Assembly: GCA_026826555.1 (NCBI GenBank)
Contig: JAKSZT010033882.1
Location: forward strand, 731,926-795,925
Length of the DNA: 64,000 nt
Direction: 5' to 3'
Origin: Tolypeutes matacus
Lineage: Eukaryota; Chordata; Mammalia; Cingulata; Chlamyphoridae
Part shown: one piece after another, positions 12,090 to 24,857 of the stretch
Layout of the letters: each line of letters begins with the position of its first letter
Position numbering within the stretch: position 1 is the first letter of the stretch
The notes under the pieces: generated by a model
What the model was told of the DNA's origin: nothing
What the model saw: only the letters and a program-made list of their open reading frames with translations
The model's database searches: none
Made by a program: the position numbers and the translations under genes

Positions 12090-13465
12090 TCACAGCCACT
12101 TCCTTAAAATATTGGCAACCAGTTGCACAGACTGCAGGTGGAGATTCTTTGGAGATTCACATTCATTACATTCACGGGGTTTCTCTCCAGTATGACTGTT
12201 GTAATGTTTAAGGAGATACTGCCTCTGGCTGAAGGCTATTCCACATTCCTTACATATATAGCGTTTCCCTCCACTATGAATTTTCTCATGGTCTGTGAGA
12301 TTTGATTTGCTAATGAATGCTTTCCTATATTCCTTACATATATAGGATTTATCTCCAGTTTGTATTCTCTGGTGTGTAATGAGGCTTGATTTCTGAATGA
12401 AAGCTTTCCCACATCCATCACATTTATAGGGTTTCTCTGCATTATGTATTCTCAGATGGTTAATGGGGTTTTCCTTCTGGTTGAAAGCTTTTCCACATTC
12501 ATTGTATATATAGGGTATTTCTCCAGGATGAATACTCTGATGTTTAAGGAACCATTGCTTTTGGTTGAAGGTTTTTCTGCATTCTTTACATTCATTTTGT
12601 TTTTTTCCACTATGATTTTTTTCATGTTCTGTGACATATGATTTGTACCTAAATGCTTTTTCACATGCCTTTGATGCATAGGGTTTCTTTGCAGTAGGAA
12701 AAATCTTGTATCTGAGATTTGACGTGTGAATTAATGCTTTCCCACATATATATGATTTCTCTTAAGTAAGATTTTTCTGATAAATAAAGAGGCTTTCTGT
12801 CAGGTTGAAAACTTTCCCATATGTACTCCATTTCTATGCTTGTTCTTCTGTAAGGCTTTTTAAATGAGGAGTAAAACATTCCTGTAAAAAGCAGACTACA
12901 TTCAGGATATTCCTATGCTTTCTCTCTAGTTTGAATTTTCTCATATTCCATGAGGTTTTGTTTCAGATGGAAGCATTCCCAAGTTCATTACAATACTAAT
13001 TAATGTGTGAATATTTCATGCTCAATGAGATTTAATACCTGGCTGAAGGATTTCCAGTATTCCTTAAATACATAGGGTTTTACACTTGCATGGTTCTTTC
13101 ATGTGACTCTGTCTTTCCAAATTCATGAAAACTAAATGGGTTCTCTGAAGGATTAATTCTCATGTATCTCATGAGGTTGAATTTCAAAGAAAACTTCATA
13201 CTCCTTACACTTAAAGGGGAGGACTGTGATGTGGAGCAAACTGGCAAAACTCATTGTCTTCATTCATTTTTCCTTACATAGATTCCCTCATGCTTAGGTA
13301 AGCATGAGGCAACTTCCTTCAAAGTGAAGTTACATTCATAGAAGTGTTATTTGAGGAAAAAATGGTGTGGTCAGAGAACTTAATTTCCCAACTTTCTTAC
13401 ATTCTCTGCCTTCATCTTAAGTCTGTACTGTTGTGGAAATGGATATAGCTTCACTCACAATCCTT
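12090..13465 (-). pseudogene. ZNF U1: C2H2 zinc-finger exon pseudogene
   Basis: Read on the minus strand, this is the terminal exon of a KRAB-ZNF-type gene. Degenerate C2H2 fingers with HSGEKPY-like linkers alternate with frame breaks. The sequence ends with the shared C-terminal tail, [20 protein letters not shown], before a stop at 12,090-12,092. Substitutions remove finger cysteines (for example Y for C in the first cysteine pair near 12,500), and the reading frame is lost upstream of about 12,700. It is almost identical to the inverted copy U2. Intact family members encode DNA-binding repressors that recruit TRIM28 through a KRAB domain; no KRAB exon is visible in this window. The 5' boundary is approximate because no clear splice acceptor was identified. 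Confidence 0.8.
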
Positions 13466-13479
13466 TTGTTATGTGGTTC

Positions 13480-14663
13480 TTTCTGCTTCTTAAAGTCCTA
13501 TGCTTCTTCATAATTTGTGGGGTGCAGAAAAAGCAGTGCTTAGAGGGAAATTTATAGCATTGAATGCATTCATTCAAAAAGAGGATGATCCAATATCAAT
13601 CATCTAAGCGTCCTATTTGGGAAACACAACAATATCTCCTCTTTATTTTTTCTATCATTCATGGCTCTTCTTGCTTCAAATGACCCTAACATACAGTTTG
13701 GTCGCTTCATAACTAGGAAATGGGAAGTGATACAAAACTTGATTTATGACTGGAACAAAACAATACCCTATTAATCAGCCCTGGAAACTTCAGGCTTCTG
13801 AAGGATAGGAAAGGTGCACCTTCCAAAGATACACGAGTGTGTTAGCTCCAGATTAAAGGCCAAAATTGCAACCCAGGAAATCCTGAACACTTCGTTTTTG
13901 ACTGATTATTTTTTTACAATTTTTTTCTTCTATTTTTTCTTTCTTTTTTATTGACTTGCTAAATAATATATTTTAAAACATTTTATATCCTGTATTAGTC
14001 AGCCAAAGGGGTGCTGATGCAAAATACCTTAAATCTGTTGCTCTTTATAAAAGGTATTTATTTGGGGCAGAAGCTTACAAGTACCAGGCCATAAAGCATA
14101 AGTTTCTTCCTTCACCAAAATCTGTTACCCCATCTTGGAGTAATATAGCTGCCAACATTAGCCAGGGTTCAGGCTTCTTGGGTTCTTCTCTTCCCAGGGC
14201 TGAATTTCTCTCTGGGCTCAGACCTTCTGTTTCCTCCACAAGTTCAGCTATAGACTATGAGGCTTTCTAAGCTTTGCCTCTCTCCACAAGGTCAGCTGTG
14301 AGCTGTCAGGTGAATGGCTTCAATCATTTTCCCATGGCCTTCTGTCCTTGCTCATCAGAATGCCAACATAAAAAACTACTCCAGCTCTGTCTTTGCCATG
14401 TCTTATTTTGAGACCCCACACACCAAGGGGCAGGGCTCAACACCCTACCGACTGTTGCCCTTTCAACACCCTTATCAAAACTTAATCATGCACAGATTAA
14501 TATACCACTTTACAAGCATAATTCAATATCTACTTTTGGAATTCATAACAATATCCAACTGCTAATATCCATTTACCCATCTTATGGTATTTACTATTTT
14601 ATGGTGTATTTGAACTCTTTATTGATGTCCTAGGCCATGGATATCCTTATTACTGTATCCATT
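13480..14663 (+). repeat. Diverged direct paralog of the 5,268-6,430 segment
   Basis: This sequence starts at the tcctatgcttcttcataatt stretch and runs to the assembly gap. It follows the same order of landmarks as 5,268-6,430 but with visibly more differences and some extra sequence around 13,930-14,030. No gene is seen. The right end is cut by the gap. Confidence 0.7.
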
Positions 14664-14763
14664 NNNNNNNNNNNNNNNNNNNNNNNNNNNNNNNNNNNNN
14701 NNNNNNNNNNNNNNNNNNNNNNNNNNNNNNNNNNNNNNNNNNNNNNNNNNNNNNNNNNNNNNN
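14664..14763. other. Assembly gap (100 N)
   Basis: There are exactly 100 N, the usual placeholder for a scaffold gap of unknown size. It separates ZNF-unit sequence from L1 sequence. Confidence 0.99.
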
Positions 14764-15303
14764 TGAGGTGGAGCCAGTGGCCACTTGACAGTTTTTTGGG
14801 TAGGGAGGGGATGAGCAGTTGAAATACAGGGGCTTCTTTGGGAGTTGGAGGTTGTCCTGAGTACTGTTGTGGCAATGGATGTAGGCCATTTTAAATCAGC
14901 ACACACCTCTCAGAACTGAGTGGGAGAGAGTGTGGTCTACAGTGTGAACTGTGGTCTATGGTTGGTGGCAAGGCTCCAGGAGGTGTAAGTTCATTGAGGT
15001 TGGTGGGCCACACTATGGGAGATGTTTGTGTTGGATGTGGTGGGAGGTGTGGGAGGTGGGCAACATGGGAATCCGAGTGGGTTCCGTATAATATTTTAGG
15101 TAATCTAAGCACCTCTTAAAATATATGTATATATATATATATATAAAATAACATTTTTGTAAGCAAATACACATATATGCATATATATTTATATATCATT
15201 TTACAAATGTTTGTATGTATTGTGAGAATTTTGAGTTTTACCCATAATAAAAAAACAAACAAAAAAAAAAAACAAAAAAAACAAAAAAAAAACAAAAAAA
15301 AAA
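14764..15303 (+). mobile_element. Terminal part of an L1 3' UTR with A-rich tail
   Basis: This matches the last about 540 bp of the L1b and L1d 3' UTRs. It ends in a long A-rich tail interrupted by C (about 15,247-15,303). The gap removes its left part. It lies immediately upstream of L1c in the same orientation. Confidence 0.85.
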
Positions 15304-18300
15304 GACACAGATTGGCAGAATGGATAAGAAAATATGATCCATCTATATGCTGTCTACAAGAAACCCAACTTCTACCCACGGATTCAAGGAGGCTGAAAGT
15401 GAATGGCTGGAAAATCATTTTACATGCTAACAATAGCCAAAAAAGGGCAGGAGTAGCTATTCTAATATCAGACAAAATAGACTTTAAATGCAAAACTATT
15501 GTAAGAGACAAAGATGGACACTACATATTAGTAAAAGGAGTAATCTCTCAAGAAGAGAGAACAATTATCAACATTTACGCACCTAATCGAAGTGCCTCAA
15601 AATACGTGCGGCAAACTCTGTAAAATCTAAGAGGAGAAATAAAAGCCTCTACAATTATAGCAGGGGATTGCAACACACCACTATCATCATTAGACAGAAC
15701 ATCTAGACAGAGAATCAATAAAGAAACTAATGCACTCAACAATACATTAGAAGACCTGGACTTAAGAGACATATACAGAACACTATACCCAAATACAGCG
15801 GGATTTACATTCTTCTCAAGTGCACATGGAACATACTCCAAAATAGACCACATGCTAGGCCACAGAACAACACTCAATGAATTCAGAAAGATTGAGATTA
15901 TACAAAGTAATTTCTCTGACCACAATGGAATGAAGTTGGAAATCACTAAGGGCAAGAGAAACAGGTTAGGCACAAGGATATGGAAGTTAAACAACACACT
16001 CTTAGACAAAAAGTGGGTCAAAGAGGAAATTTCAAAAGAAATCAGTAACTACCTTGAAACTAATGAAAATGACAACACAACATTTCAAAACCAATGGGAT
16101 GCAGTGAAAGCAGCCCTGAGAGGGAAGTTCATAGCCATAAATTCATATATAAAAAAAGAAGAAAGAGCTAAAATTGAAGACCTAACTGCACACTTGGAGG
16201 AATTGGAAAAACTACAACAAAATAAACCTAAAGGAAGTAGAAAGAAGGAAATAACAAAGATTAGAGCAGAACTAAATGAAATAGAGAATAAGAAAGCACT
16301 GGAAACAATAAACAAAACCAAAAGTTGTTTTTTCAAGAATAGCAACAAAATTGACAAACCCTTGCCAGAATAACAAAGAAAAAGATAGAACAGATGCAAA
16401 TACATAAAATAAGGAATGAGCAAGGTGATATCACTACTGACCCCACAGAAATAAAGAGTATCATAAGAGGATACTTTGAAAAATTATATGCCAACAAGAA
16501 TGAGAATTTAGAGGAAATGGACAAGTTTCTAGAAACCCACAAACAGCCAACATTGATGAAAGAAGAAATAGATGAACTCAACAGTCCAATTGCAAGTAAA
16601 GAGATAGACTCAGTCATTAAAAACCTCCCAACTAAGAAGAGTCCAGGACCAGATGGCTTCACAGCTGAATTCTACCAAAAATTCCGGAAAGAGCTAACAC
16701 CAATTCGACTTAAGCTCTTCCAAAAAATAGAAGTAGAAGGAATATTACATAACTCATTCTATGATGCCAACATTACCCTAATACCAAAACCAAATAAAGA
16801 GACCACAAGAATGGAAAATTACAGACCAATTTCTCTAATGAACCTAGATGCTAAAATCCTTAACAAAATACTTGCTAATCGCATTCAACAACATATCAAA
16901 AGGATTATACTCCATGACCAAGTGGGTTTCATCCCGGGTATGCAAGGATGGTTCAATATAAGAAAATCAATCAATGTAATACACTACATAAACAGATTGA
17001 AAGAAAAAAATCACATGATCATCTCTATAGATGCAGAAAAGCATTCGACAAAATACAGCACTCTTTCCTCATAAAAACACTACAAAAGATAGGAATAGAT
17101 GGAAACTTTCTGAAAATGATAAAGGGTATATATGAAAAACCGAAAGCTAACATCATTTTCAATGGTGAAATCCTAAAAGCCTTCCCTCTGAGATCGGGAA
17201 CAAGACAAGGATGCCCACTATCACTACTCCTATTTAATATTGTCTTAGAAGTACTTGCACAAGCACTGAGACAAGAAAAGGACATAAAAGGCATCGAGAT
17301 TGGAAAAGAAGTAAAAAGTTCATTATTTGCAGATGACATGATCCTATGCATAGAAAGCCCTGAGAAATCTACCACAAGACTTCTAGAACTTATAAAGGAG
17401 TTCAGTAATGTCGCAGGCTATAAGATCAACGCTCAAAAATCAGTATCATTTCTGTACACCAATAATGAGCAAACTGAGGAGGAAATCAGAAAAAAAATAC
17501 TATTTACAATAGTAAATAAAAGAATCAAATACCTAGGAATAAATTTAACTAAAGATGTAAAGGACTTATATACAGAAAACTACACAACACTGTTAAAGGA
17601 AATCAAAGAATACTTAAATAAATGGAAAAATATTCCCTGTTCTTGGATAGGAAGACTAAACATCATCAAGATGTCTATCCTACCCAAACTAATCTACAGA
17701 TTTAATGCAATCCCAATAAAGTCAACACTATATTTTTTAAGGAACTGGAAAAACTAACCACAAAATATATTTGGAGAGGGAAGAGGCCCCGAATTTCCAA
17801 AGATATATTGAAAAAGAAAAATGAATTTGGAGGTATCACACTACCTGACTTTAAAATATACTACAAAGATACAGTGATCAAAACTTTGTGGTATTGGTAC
17901 AAGGATAGACCTACTGACCAATGGAACCTAATTGAGAGTTCTGATATAGATCCTCGCATATACAGTCATCTGATATTTAACAAGCCCATGAAGCCCACTC
18001 AGTTGGGAGAGAATGGCCTCTTTAACAAGTGGTGCTTGGAGAACTGGATATCCATATCCAAAAGAATGAGAGAAGAATACCATCTCACACCTTATACAAA
18101 AATCAACTCAAGATGGATCAAAGATCTAAATATAAGAGCCAAAACCATAAAGACCTTGGAAGATAATGTAGGGAAGCATATACAGGACCTTGTAATAGGA
18201 AATGGTTTCATGAACTTCAAAGCCAAAGCACGAGAAGCAAGAGAAAAAAATAGATAAATAGGATCTCATCAAAATTAAAAACTTCTGCAACTCAAAGGAT

Positions 18301-19046
18301 GTTATTGAGAAAATAAAAAGTAAGCCTACCCAATGGGAAAAATATTCGGCAAACGTATATCTGATAGGAGCCTAATATCCTGCATATATAAAGAAATCCT
18401 ACACTTTGAAAATAAAAGGACAAACAACCCATTTAAAAAATGGGCAAGTGACCTGAAAAGATACTTCTCCAAGGAAGAAATACAAATGGCTAAAAAGCAC
18501 AAGAAAAAATGCTCAAAATCGCTTGCTATCAGGGAAATGCAAATAAAAACTACAATGAGATACCATCTTACACCCATTAGAATGGCACCTATGAATAAAA
18601 CAGGAGACACTAAATGGTGGAGAGGATGTGGAGGAATAGGAACCCTCATCCACTGCTGGTGGGACTGCAATATGGTCCAGCCACTGTGGAGGACAGTTTG
18701 GCAGTTCCTCAGAATACTAACAATAGATCTTCCGTATGATCCAGCAATTCCACTGCTGTGTATATACCCAGAAGAATTGAAAGCAAAGACACAATCAGAT
18801 ATATGCACACCAATTTTCATAGTGGCATTGTTCACCATTGCCAAAAGTTGGAATCAGTCCCGGTGCCCATCAATAGATGAATGGATAAGCAAAATGTGGT
18901 ACATACATACAATGGAATATTACTCAGCTGTAAGAAGGAACAAAGTGCTAACACATGGAATAACGTGGATGAATCTTGAAGACATTATGTTGAGTGAAGC
19001 AAGCCAGGCACTGAAGGATGAACAGTATATGATCTCACTGATCTGA
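15304..19046 (+). pseudogene. L1 ORF2 (endonuclease and reverse transcriptase), multiply broken
   Basis: The domains appear in order. The apurinic endonuclease runs from 15,304 to about 15,930; its GD-x-NTPLS..LDR motif reads GDCNTPLSSLDR, with C where F is usual. A linker is at about 15,930-16,400. Reverse transcriptase covers about 16,400-17,760, with [13 protein letters not shown] near 16,640 and the catalytic FADD at 17,326-17,337. The C-terminal region ends with [16 protein letters not shown] near 18,885. Length (about 3.75 kb) is close to the usual 3.8 kb ORF2. It is dead: stops or frameshifts occur near 15,620, 16,370, 17,030, 17,755 and 18,256. An intact protein would nick target DNA and copy L1 RNA by target-primed reverse transcription. 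Confidence 0.93.
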
Positions 19047-21596
19047 ACTAAGGAAAGTGAGCAGTCTCTGAGAACCATTGTCTGAAAGATAGGTTAACAA
19101 AAGAGAGTAAGAGAAGAGCAGGCTTTGAGCCATCACCCATATGGACATAATCTGTGGTAAAGGGATAGAGTGTGGTTGCATGTTGGGGGATGGGGCAGAT
19201 GAGTGGTGGTGTACCTGGGTTTGGTGGTGCAGCACTGGCGGGTGGGTGGATTAGGAAGGGCAGGTTCAAATCCCCAGGGCATGTAACTGTGAATCTTGAC
19301 ATTCCATGGGTCGAGAGAGGGGGGTATCATGGGCCCTGGGGGGCTTGGGGGAAGGGAACAGTCAAGATCTAATTGGTTGTTTGGTGGTCATGGGGAAGGT
19401 TTTTCATTAACTTACAGTAATGGGCACAGGACATGGTAAATATCAAAATTATTAAACTGTATCGTCTAAATTGTAAACTATACTGTAAATCACTGACAAT
19501 ATTTAGTTGCTATATTTTGCTATCTGTATAACAGTTATAACAATGCTAACAACCAAAAAAATGGGGGTGTTAATACGGGGTAGGGAAGGGTTTGGTATCT
19601 GGGAGTCTCCGGCACTCCATGTGTGACTTTGCTGTTACCTTAAACTTCTTTGAAAATTAAATGAAAAATTGGGAGACAAGGGATTGAGAGGAGGAAGGTG
19701 TCATGGCACACAAGACATCCCATAACACAGTGATAAAAGGCAGGAAAGAAAAGAAAAGAGAAAGGAATAAAATGAATATATATATATTTTTTAAGGCATT
19801 TCCTTTGCTTTTTCGCCCATTTTTTGAATATCCCAATCCACTAATTATATTTTATTTAGTTTTCTCCTTTGTTTATTTGTTTTTTTCCTTCTCTTTTTTC
19901 CCCCTGAATTTCCTTATGTTTATCTCTTGCATGTAAGCTTATTATACTTGTTTTTTTTTTCCTAGTAAGCGTATTTGATAATTTTATGAACTAAATGTTC
20001 ATGGAGGATTTGGATCACAGAAGGGTTACAATGGGTACTGTGGGGGATTATTGGGGGGGTCTCTGGGGGGTTTTTGTGGGGGTTGGTTCATCCGAATATA
20101 CATGAAAGATATACAAAATCGTTCAAAGGATCGTGGGATGGGGCATGGTCACGATGGGTGGATAATCACACAATAAATGAGGGAATATGAATTCCTAGCC
20201 TGGAGAGCTCTGCCACAGTCTCCAAGGGAGCAACAATAATCCTCTGAGTGTAGGGACAGTGCCTGTCAAAATAGGATGACCCACTGATGTGTTCTTTTTA
20301 TTGATGACTACCCTTGTGAGTCTTTGCTCTTGTAAATGGACATAGCCTGCAGTTGTGGGGTGCCTAAGGGTTGCCAACAGAGAGCCTCCTAGTTGCTCAA
20401 ATGTGGACTCTCTCTAAGCCAAACTCAGCATATGATTGCATTATCCTCCCCACAACGTGGGACATGACTCCCGGGGATGAGCCTTCCTGGCAATGAGGAA
20501 TTAAGACCAAGTGCCAACTGGCAACACAACTGGAAAAAGACCTTGAATAAAAGGGGGAAATGGTAAAGACAAATGAGTTCAAGTGGCTAAGAGACTTCAA
20601 AGAAAGTCAGGAGGTCATCCCAGAGGTAACTCTTACGCACACCTCAGTAGGAAATCATAGATCATCAAAGTGCCTTTCACCATACACAGAGGGGTTCCTG
20701 AGAGCTCTGGAGACACCCAGGTCCTATATAAGTGGGGATAGCCCCAGAGACTGATGCCTTATCAGTGGGCTCTATTTTGGAATCTGGGCTCCTGAGAGTG
20801 ACAGAATTGGACTCAAATAAGTACTCCCTGCACATGGTTCATCAGTCCCTTCTATTCAAACCTATATGTGATGCTGGAGTTTTTAGGTATACTTCCAGAG
20901 ACTGGAGCCTCTGGCCTACCTATGTGCCAGGTGTGCATGAAATCTCGGTGGAGCTGCAACTCCTACCCTACAGCTCAATGGACTCATCCAAGTCACCTGT
21001 TGAGGAGACAATGACGGGCAATGGCCACCCCAGGGAATGGAGAGTGCCTGCATCTGCAGGCAGGATCATCCCACCCACCATATCCATGGGATATAAGCCT
21101 TCTCTCACTTGGAGTTGGAGTGGACATCACCAACCCAGTCCCCTCAGGATTAGGGGAAGGAATATGGACTACAGTGGACCTGATAGTATTCTCTTGTTCA
21201 CATATGGTGATTCTAGCAATGGAAGAAATTATAACAATGAGGTGGAGCCAGTGGCCACTTGACACTTTTGGGGTAGGGAGGGGATTAGCAGTTGAAATAC
21301 AGGGGCTTCTTTGGGAATTAGAGATTGTCCTGAGTACCATTGTGGCAATGGATGTAGGCCATTTTAAATCAGCACACACCACTCAGAACTGTGTGGGAGA
21401 TAGTGTGGTCTACGGTGTGAACTGTGGTCTATGGTTGGTGGCAAGGCTCCAGGATGTGTAAGTTCATTGAGGGTGGTGAGTCACACTTGTGGGAGATGTT
21501 TGTGTCGGTTGTGGTGGGAGGTGTGGGAGGTGGGCAACTTGGGAATCCCAGTGGGTTCCATGTAATATTTTCGGTAATCTAAGCACCTCTTAAATG

Positions 21597-21647
<51 letters not shown>

Positions 21648-21700
21648 CTTTGTTGCAAGCAAATACACATATATGCATATAAAAATAAAACAACACACAC
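19047..21700 (+). other. L1c 3' UTR, about 2.65 kb
   Basis: This non-coding tail follows the ORF2 stop and has clear counterparts in L1a, L1b, L1d and the minus-strand L1. It has a G-rich tract at about 19,330-19,356, a second around 20,040-20,090, a TATA-like tatataag at 20,725-20,732, and an (AT) run near 19,777. An open frame of about 176 codons (20,732-21,262) overlaps an antisense one (20,993-21,382). Substitutions between copies look unconstrained, so I do not call a gene. Confidence 0.8.
21597..21642. repeat. (TA)n microsatellite
   Basis: A perfect TA run of about 21 units lies close to the 3' end of L1c. The equivalent place in L1a (about 1,980-2,000) is much shorter. Confidence 0.95.
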
Positions 21701-24700
21701 AAAAACAGGAGACACAAAATGTTGGAGAGGATGTGGAGGTATAGGAACCCTCATCCACTGCTGGTGTGACTGCGGTATGGTCCAGCCACTATGGAGGACA
21801 GTTTTGTGGTTCCTCAGAAAACTAACAATAGATCTTCCATATGATCCAGCAATTCCACTGCTGGGTATATACCCAGAAGGACTGAAAGCAAAGACACAAA
21901 CAGATATATGCACACCAATGTTCATAACAGCATTGTTCACCATTGCCACAAGTTGGAATCAACCTCAGTGCCCATCAACAGACGAATGGATAAGCAAAAT
22001 GTGGGACATACATACAATGGAATATTACTCAGCTGTAAGTAGGAACAAAGTGCTAACACATGGCATAACGTGGATGAATCTTGAAGACCTTATGTTGAGT
22101 GAAGCAAGCCAGGCACTGAAGGATGAACAGTATATGACCTCACTGATCTGAACTGAGGAAAGTGGGAGTCTCTAAGAACCATTGTATGAAAGATAGGTTA
22201 ACAAAGGAGAGTAAGAGAAGAGCAGGCTTTGAACCATCACCCATATGGACATAATCTATGGTAAAGGGATATAGTGTGGTTGCATGTTGGGGGATGGGGC
22301 AGATGAGTGGTGGTGTTCCTGAGTTTGGTGGCAGAGCACTGGTTGGTGGGTGGATTAGGAAGTACTGGTTCAAATCCCCAGGGCATGTAACTGTGAATCT
22401 TGACATTCCATGGGTCGGGAGAGGGTGATATCATGGGCCCTGGGGGGCTGGGGGGAAGGGAACAGTCAAGATCTAATGGGTTGTTTGGTGGTCATGGGGA
22501 ACGTTTTTCATTACCTTACAGTAATGGACACAGGAAATGATAAATATCATCAAAATTATTAAACTGTGTCATCTAAATTGTAAACTATACTGTAAATCAT
22601 TGAAAATGTTTAGTTGCTATATTTTGCTATCTGTATAACAGTTATAACAATGCTAACATAAAAAAAAATGGGGGGTGGGTTAATATGGGGCGGGGAAGGG
22701 GGTTGGTTTGGTATCTGGGAGTCTCCAGCACTCCGTGTGTGACTTTGCTGTGACCTAAAACTTCTTTGAAAATTAAATGAAAAATTGGGAGACAATGGGG
22801 ATTGAGAGGGGGAAGGTGTCACGGCACAGCAGACATCTGATAACAGTGATAAAAGAAAGGAAAGAAAAGAAAAGAGTAAGGAAAAATATGAAAAAAAAAA
22901 TATATATATATATTTAAAGGCATTTCCTTTGCTTTTTTGCCCATTTTTTGAATGTCCCAATCAGCTAATTATTTTTTTATTTTGTTTTGTTCTTTGTTTG
23001 ATTATTTGTTTTTTTCCTTCTCTTTTCTTTTTTCCCCCCTGATTTTCCTTATGTTTGTCTCTTGCATGTAAGCTTATCATACTTTATTCTTTTTCCTAGT
23101 AAGAGTATTTGATTATTTTATGGACTACATGTTCATGGAGGATTTGGATCACAGAAGGGTTACAATGGGTACTGCAGGGGATTATTGTTGGGGGGTGTCT
23201 GGGAGGGGGTTTCATGTGAATTAGTTCATCCGAATATACTTGAAAGATATACAAAATCGTTCAAAGGATCAAAAGATGGGGCATGGTCATGATGGGTAGA
23301 CAATCACACAATAAATGATGGAATCTGAATTCCTAGCCTGGAGAGCTCTGCCACAGTCTCCAAGGGAGCAGCAATAATCCTCTGAGTTCAGGGACAGTGT
23401 CTGTCAAAAGAGGATGACCCAGTGATGTGTTCTTTTCATTGATGCTACCCTTGTGAGTCTTTGCTCTTGTAACTGAGACTTAGCCTGCAGTTGTGGGGTG
23501 CCTAAGGGTTGCCAACTGAAAGCCTCCTTGTTGCTCAAAGGTGGCCTCTCTCTAAGCCAAACTCAGCATATGATTGCATTACCTTCCCCCCAATGTGGGA
23601 CATGACTCCCGGGGATGAGCCTCCCTGGCAACGAGGGATTAATACCAAGTGCCAACTGGCAACACAACTGGAAAAAGACCTTGAATTAAAGGGGGTAAAG
23701 GTAAAGACAAATGAGTTCAAGTGGCTAAGAGACTTCAAAGAGAATCGGGAGGTCATCCCAGAGGTAATTCTTATGCACACCTCAGTAGGAGCTCATAGAA
23801 CATCTAAGTGCCTATCACCCCACACAGAGGGGCTCCTGAGAGCTCTGGAGACACCCAGGTCCTATATAAGTGGGGATAGGCCCAGACACTGATGCCTTAT
23901 CTGTGGGCTCTATTTTGAATCTGTGCTCCTGAGAGTGACAGAGTTGGACTCAAATAAGTCCTCCCTGCACATGGTTCATAAGTCCCTTCTATTCAAACCT
24001 ATATGTGATGCTGAAGTTGTTATGTATACTTCCAGAGACTGGAGTCTCTGGCCTACCTATGTGCCAGGTGTGCATGGAATCTCGGTGGTGCTGCAATTCC
24101 TACCCTACAGCTCAATGGACTCATCCAAGTCACCCGGAAAGGAGACAATGCTGGGCAATGGCCATCCCAGGGAACGGAGAGGGCCTGCATCTGCAGACAG
24201 GATCATCCCACCCACCATATCCATGGGATATAACCCTTCTCTCACTTGGAGTTGGAGTGGACATCACCATCCCAATCCCCTCAGGATTGGGGGAAGAATT
24301 ATGGACTAGAGTGGACTTGATGTTATTCTGTTGTTCACATATGGTGATTCTAGAAATGGAAGAAATTATAACAATGAGGTGGAGCCAGTGGCCACTTGAC
24401 ACTTTTGGGGTAGGGAGGGGACGAGCAGTTGAAATACAGGGGCTTCTTTGGGAATTAGAGATTGTCCTGAGTACCGTTGTGGCAACAGATATAGGCCATT
24501 TTAAATCAGCACACACCGCTCAGAACTGTGTGGGAGAGAGTGTGGTCTACGGTGTGAACTGTGGTCTATGGTTGGTGGCAAGGCCCCAGGATGTGTTAGT
24601 CTATTGAGGGTGGTGGGCCACACTTGCGGGAGATGTTTGTGTGGGATGTGGTTGGAGGTATGGGAGGTGGGCAACATGGGAATCCCAGTGGGGTCCGTGT

Positions 24701-24857
24701 AATATTTTGGGTAATCTAAGCACCTCTTAAAATATATTTATATGTATAGCTAAATAACATTTTTGTAAGCAAATGCACATATATGTATATATATTTATAT
24801 ATCATTTTCCAATGTTATGTATTGTGAAAATTTTTATTTTTACTCACGAAAAAAAAA
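21701..24857 (+). mobile_element. L1d: 5'-truncated L1, duplicate of L1b
   Basis: It has the same start inside ORF2 and the same A-rich end next to the same flank as L1b, so it is a duplicated copy of one insertion rather than an independent event. It contains the ORF2 C-terminus (to 22,151) and a 2.7 kb 3' UTR with a TATA-like site at 23,863-23,870 and a G-rich tract at 22,437-22,461. Confidence 0.88.
21777..22151 (+). pseudogene. L1 ORF2 C-terminal fragment (in L1d)
   Basis: About 124 open codons of the ORF2p C-terminus end in the same QYM.SLI tail as in L1b and L1c. Upstream bases from about 21,710 are also ORF2 but contain a frame break (a TGA in the HCW block near 21,766). It is not functional. 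Confidence 0.88.

Larger units (their letters stand above)
5268..13936. repeat. Arm A of an 8.7 kb inverted duplication
   Basis: The whole stretch reappears in reverse complement at 25,982-34,655. Sampled blocks are almost identical. The frame at 10,773-10,976 gives exactly the same 67 residues as 28,943-29,146 on the other strand, and the 60 bases at 12,001-12,060 differ at only two positions from their inverse near 27,900. By eye, identity is about 97-98 percent. The arm contains ZNF pseudogene U1, its 3' flank and two S blocks. The outer end of the arm coincides with the L1b tail. The inner end diverges at about 13,936. Confidence 0.9.
15304..21700 (+). mobile_element. L1c: near-complete ORF2 plus 3' UTR, 5'-truncated
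   Basis: This is the largest L1 in the window. It begins a short way into ORF2, inside the endonuclease domain, and continues through ORF2 to a stop at 19,046. The 3' UTR then runs about 2.65 kb to an A/CA-rich tail ending near 21,700. 5'UTR and ORF1 are missing, consistent with incomplete reverse transcription during insertion. It directly follows the A-rich tail of another L1 and is directly followed by L1d, so three same-orientation L1 pieces are chained. The part from 19,531 onward corresponds to L1a at the window start. Confidence 0.9.

Noticed and set aside
15116..15511. Minus-strand frame of 131 codons with a Phe-rich hydrophobic stretch
   Set aside because: The hydrophobic stretch is the complement of the L1 A-rich tail. 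It is not a membrane protein.
20993..21382. Antisense open frame of about 129 codons in L1 3' UTRs (also 1,379-1,768, 4,535-4,921, 24,130-24,516)
   Set aside because: It overlaps the sense frames in a stop-poor region, has no domain I recognise and no conserved start context. It looks like a shadow of base composition in a repeat.
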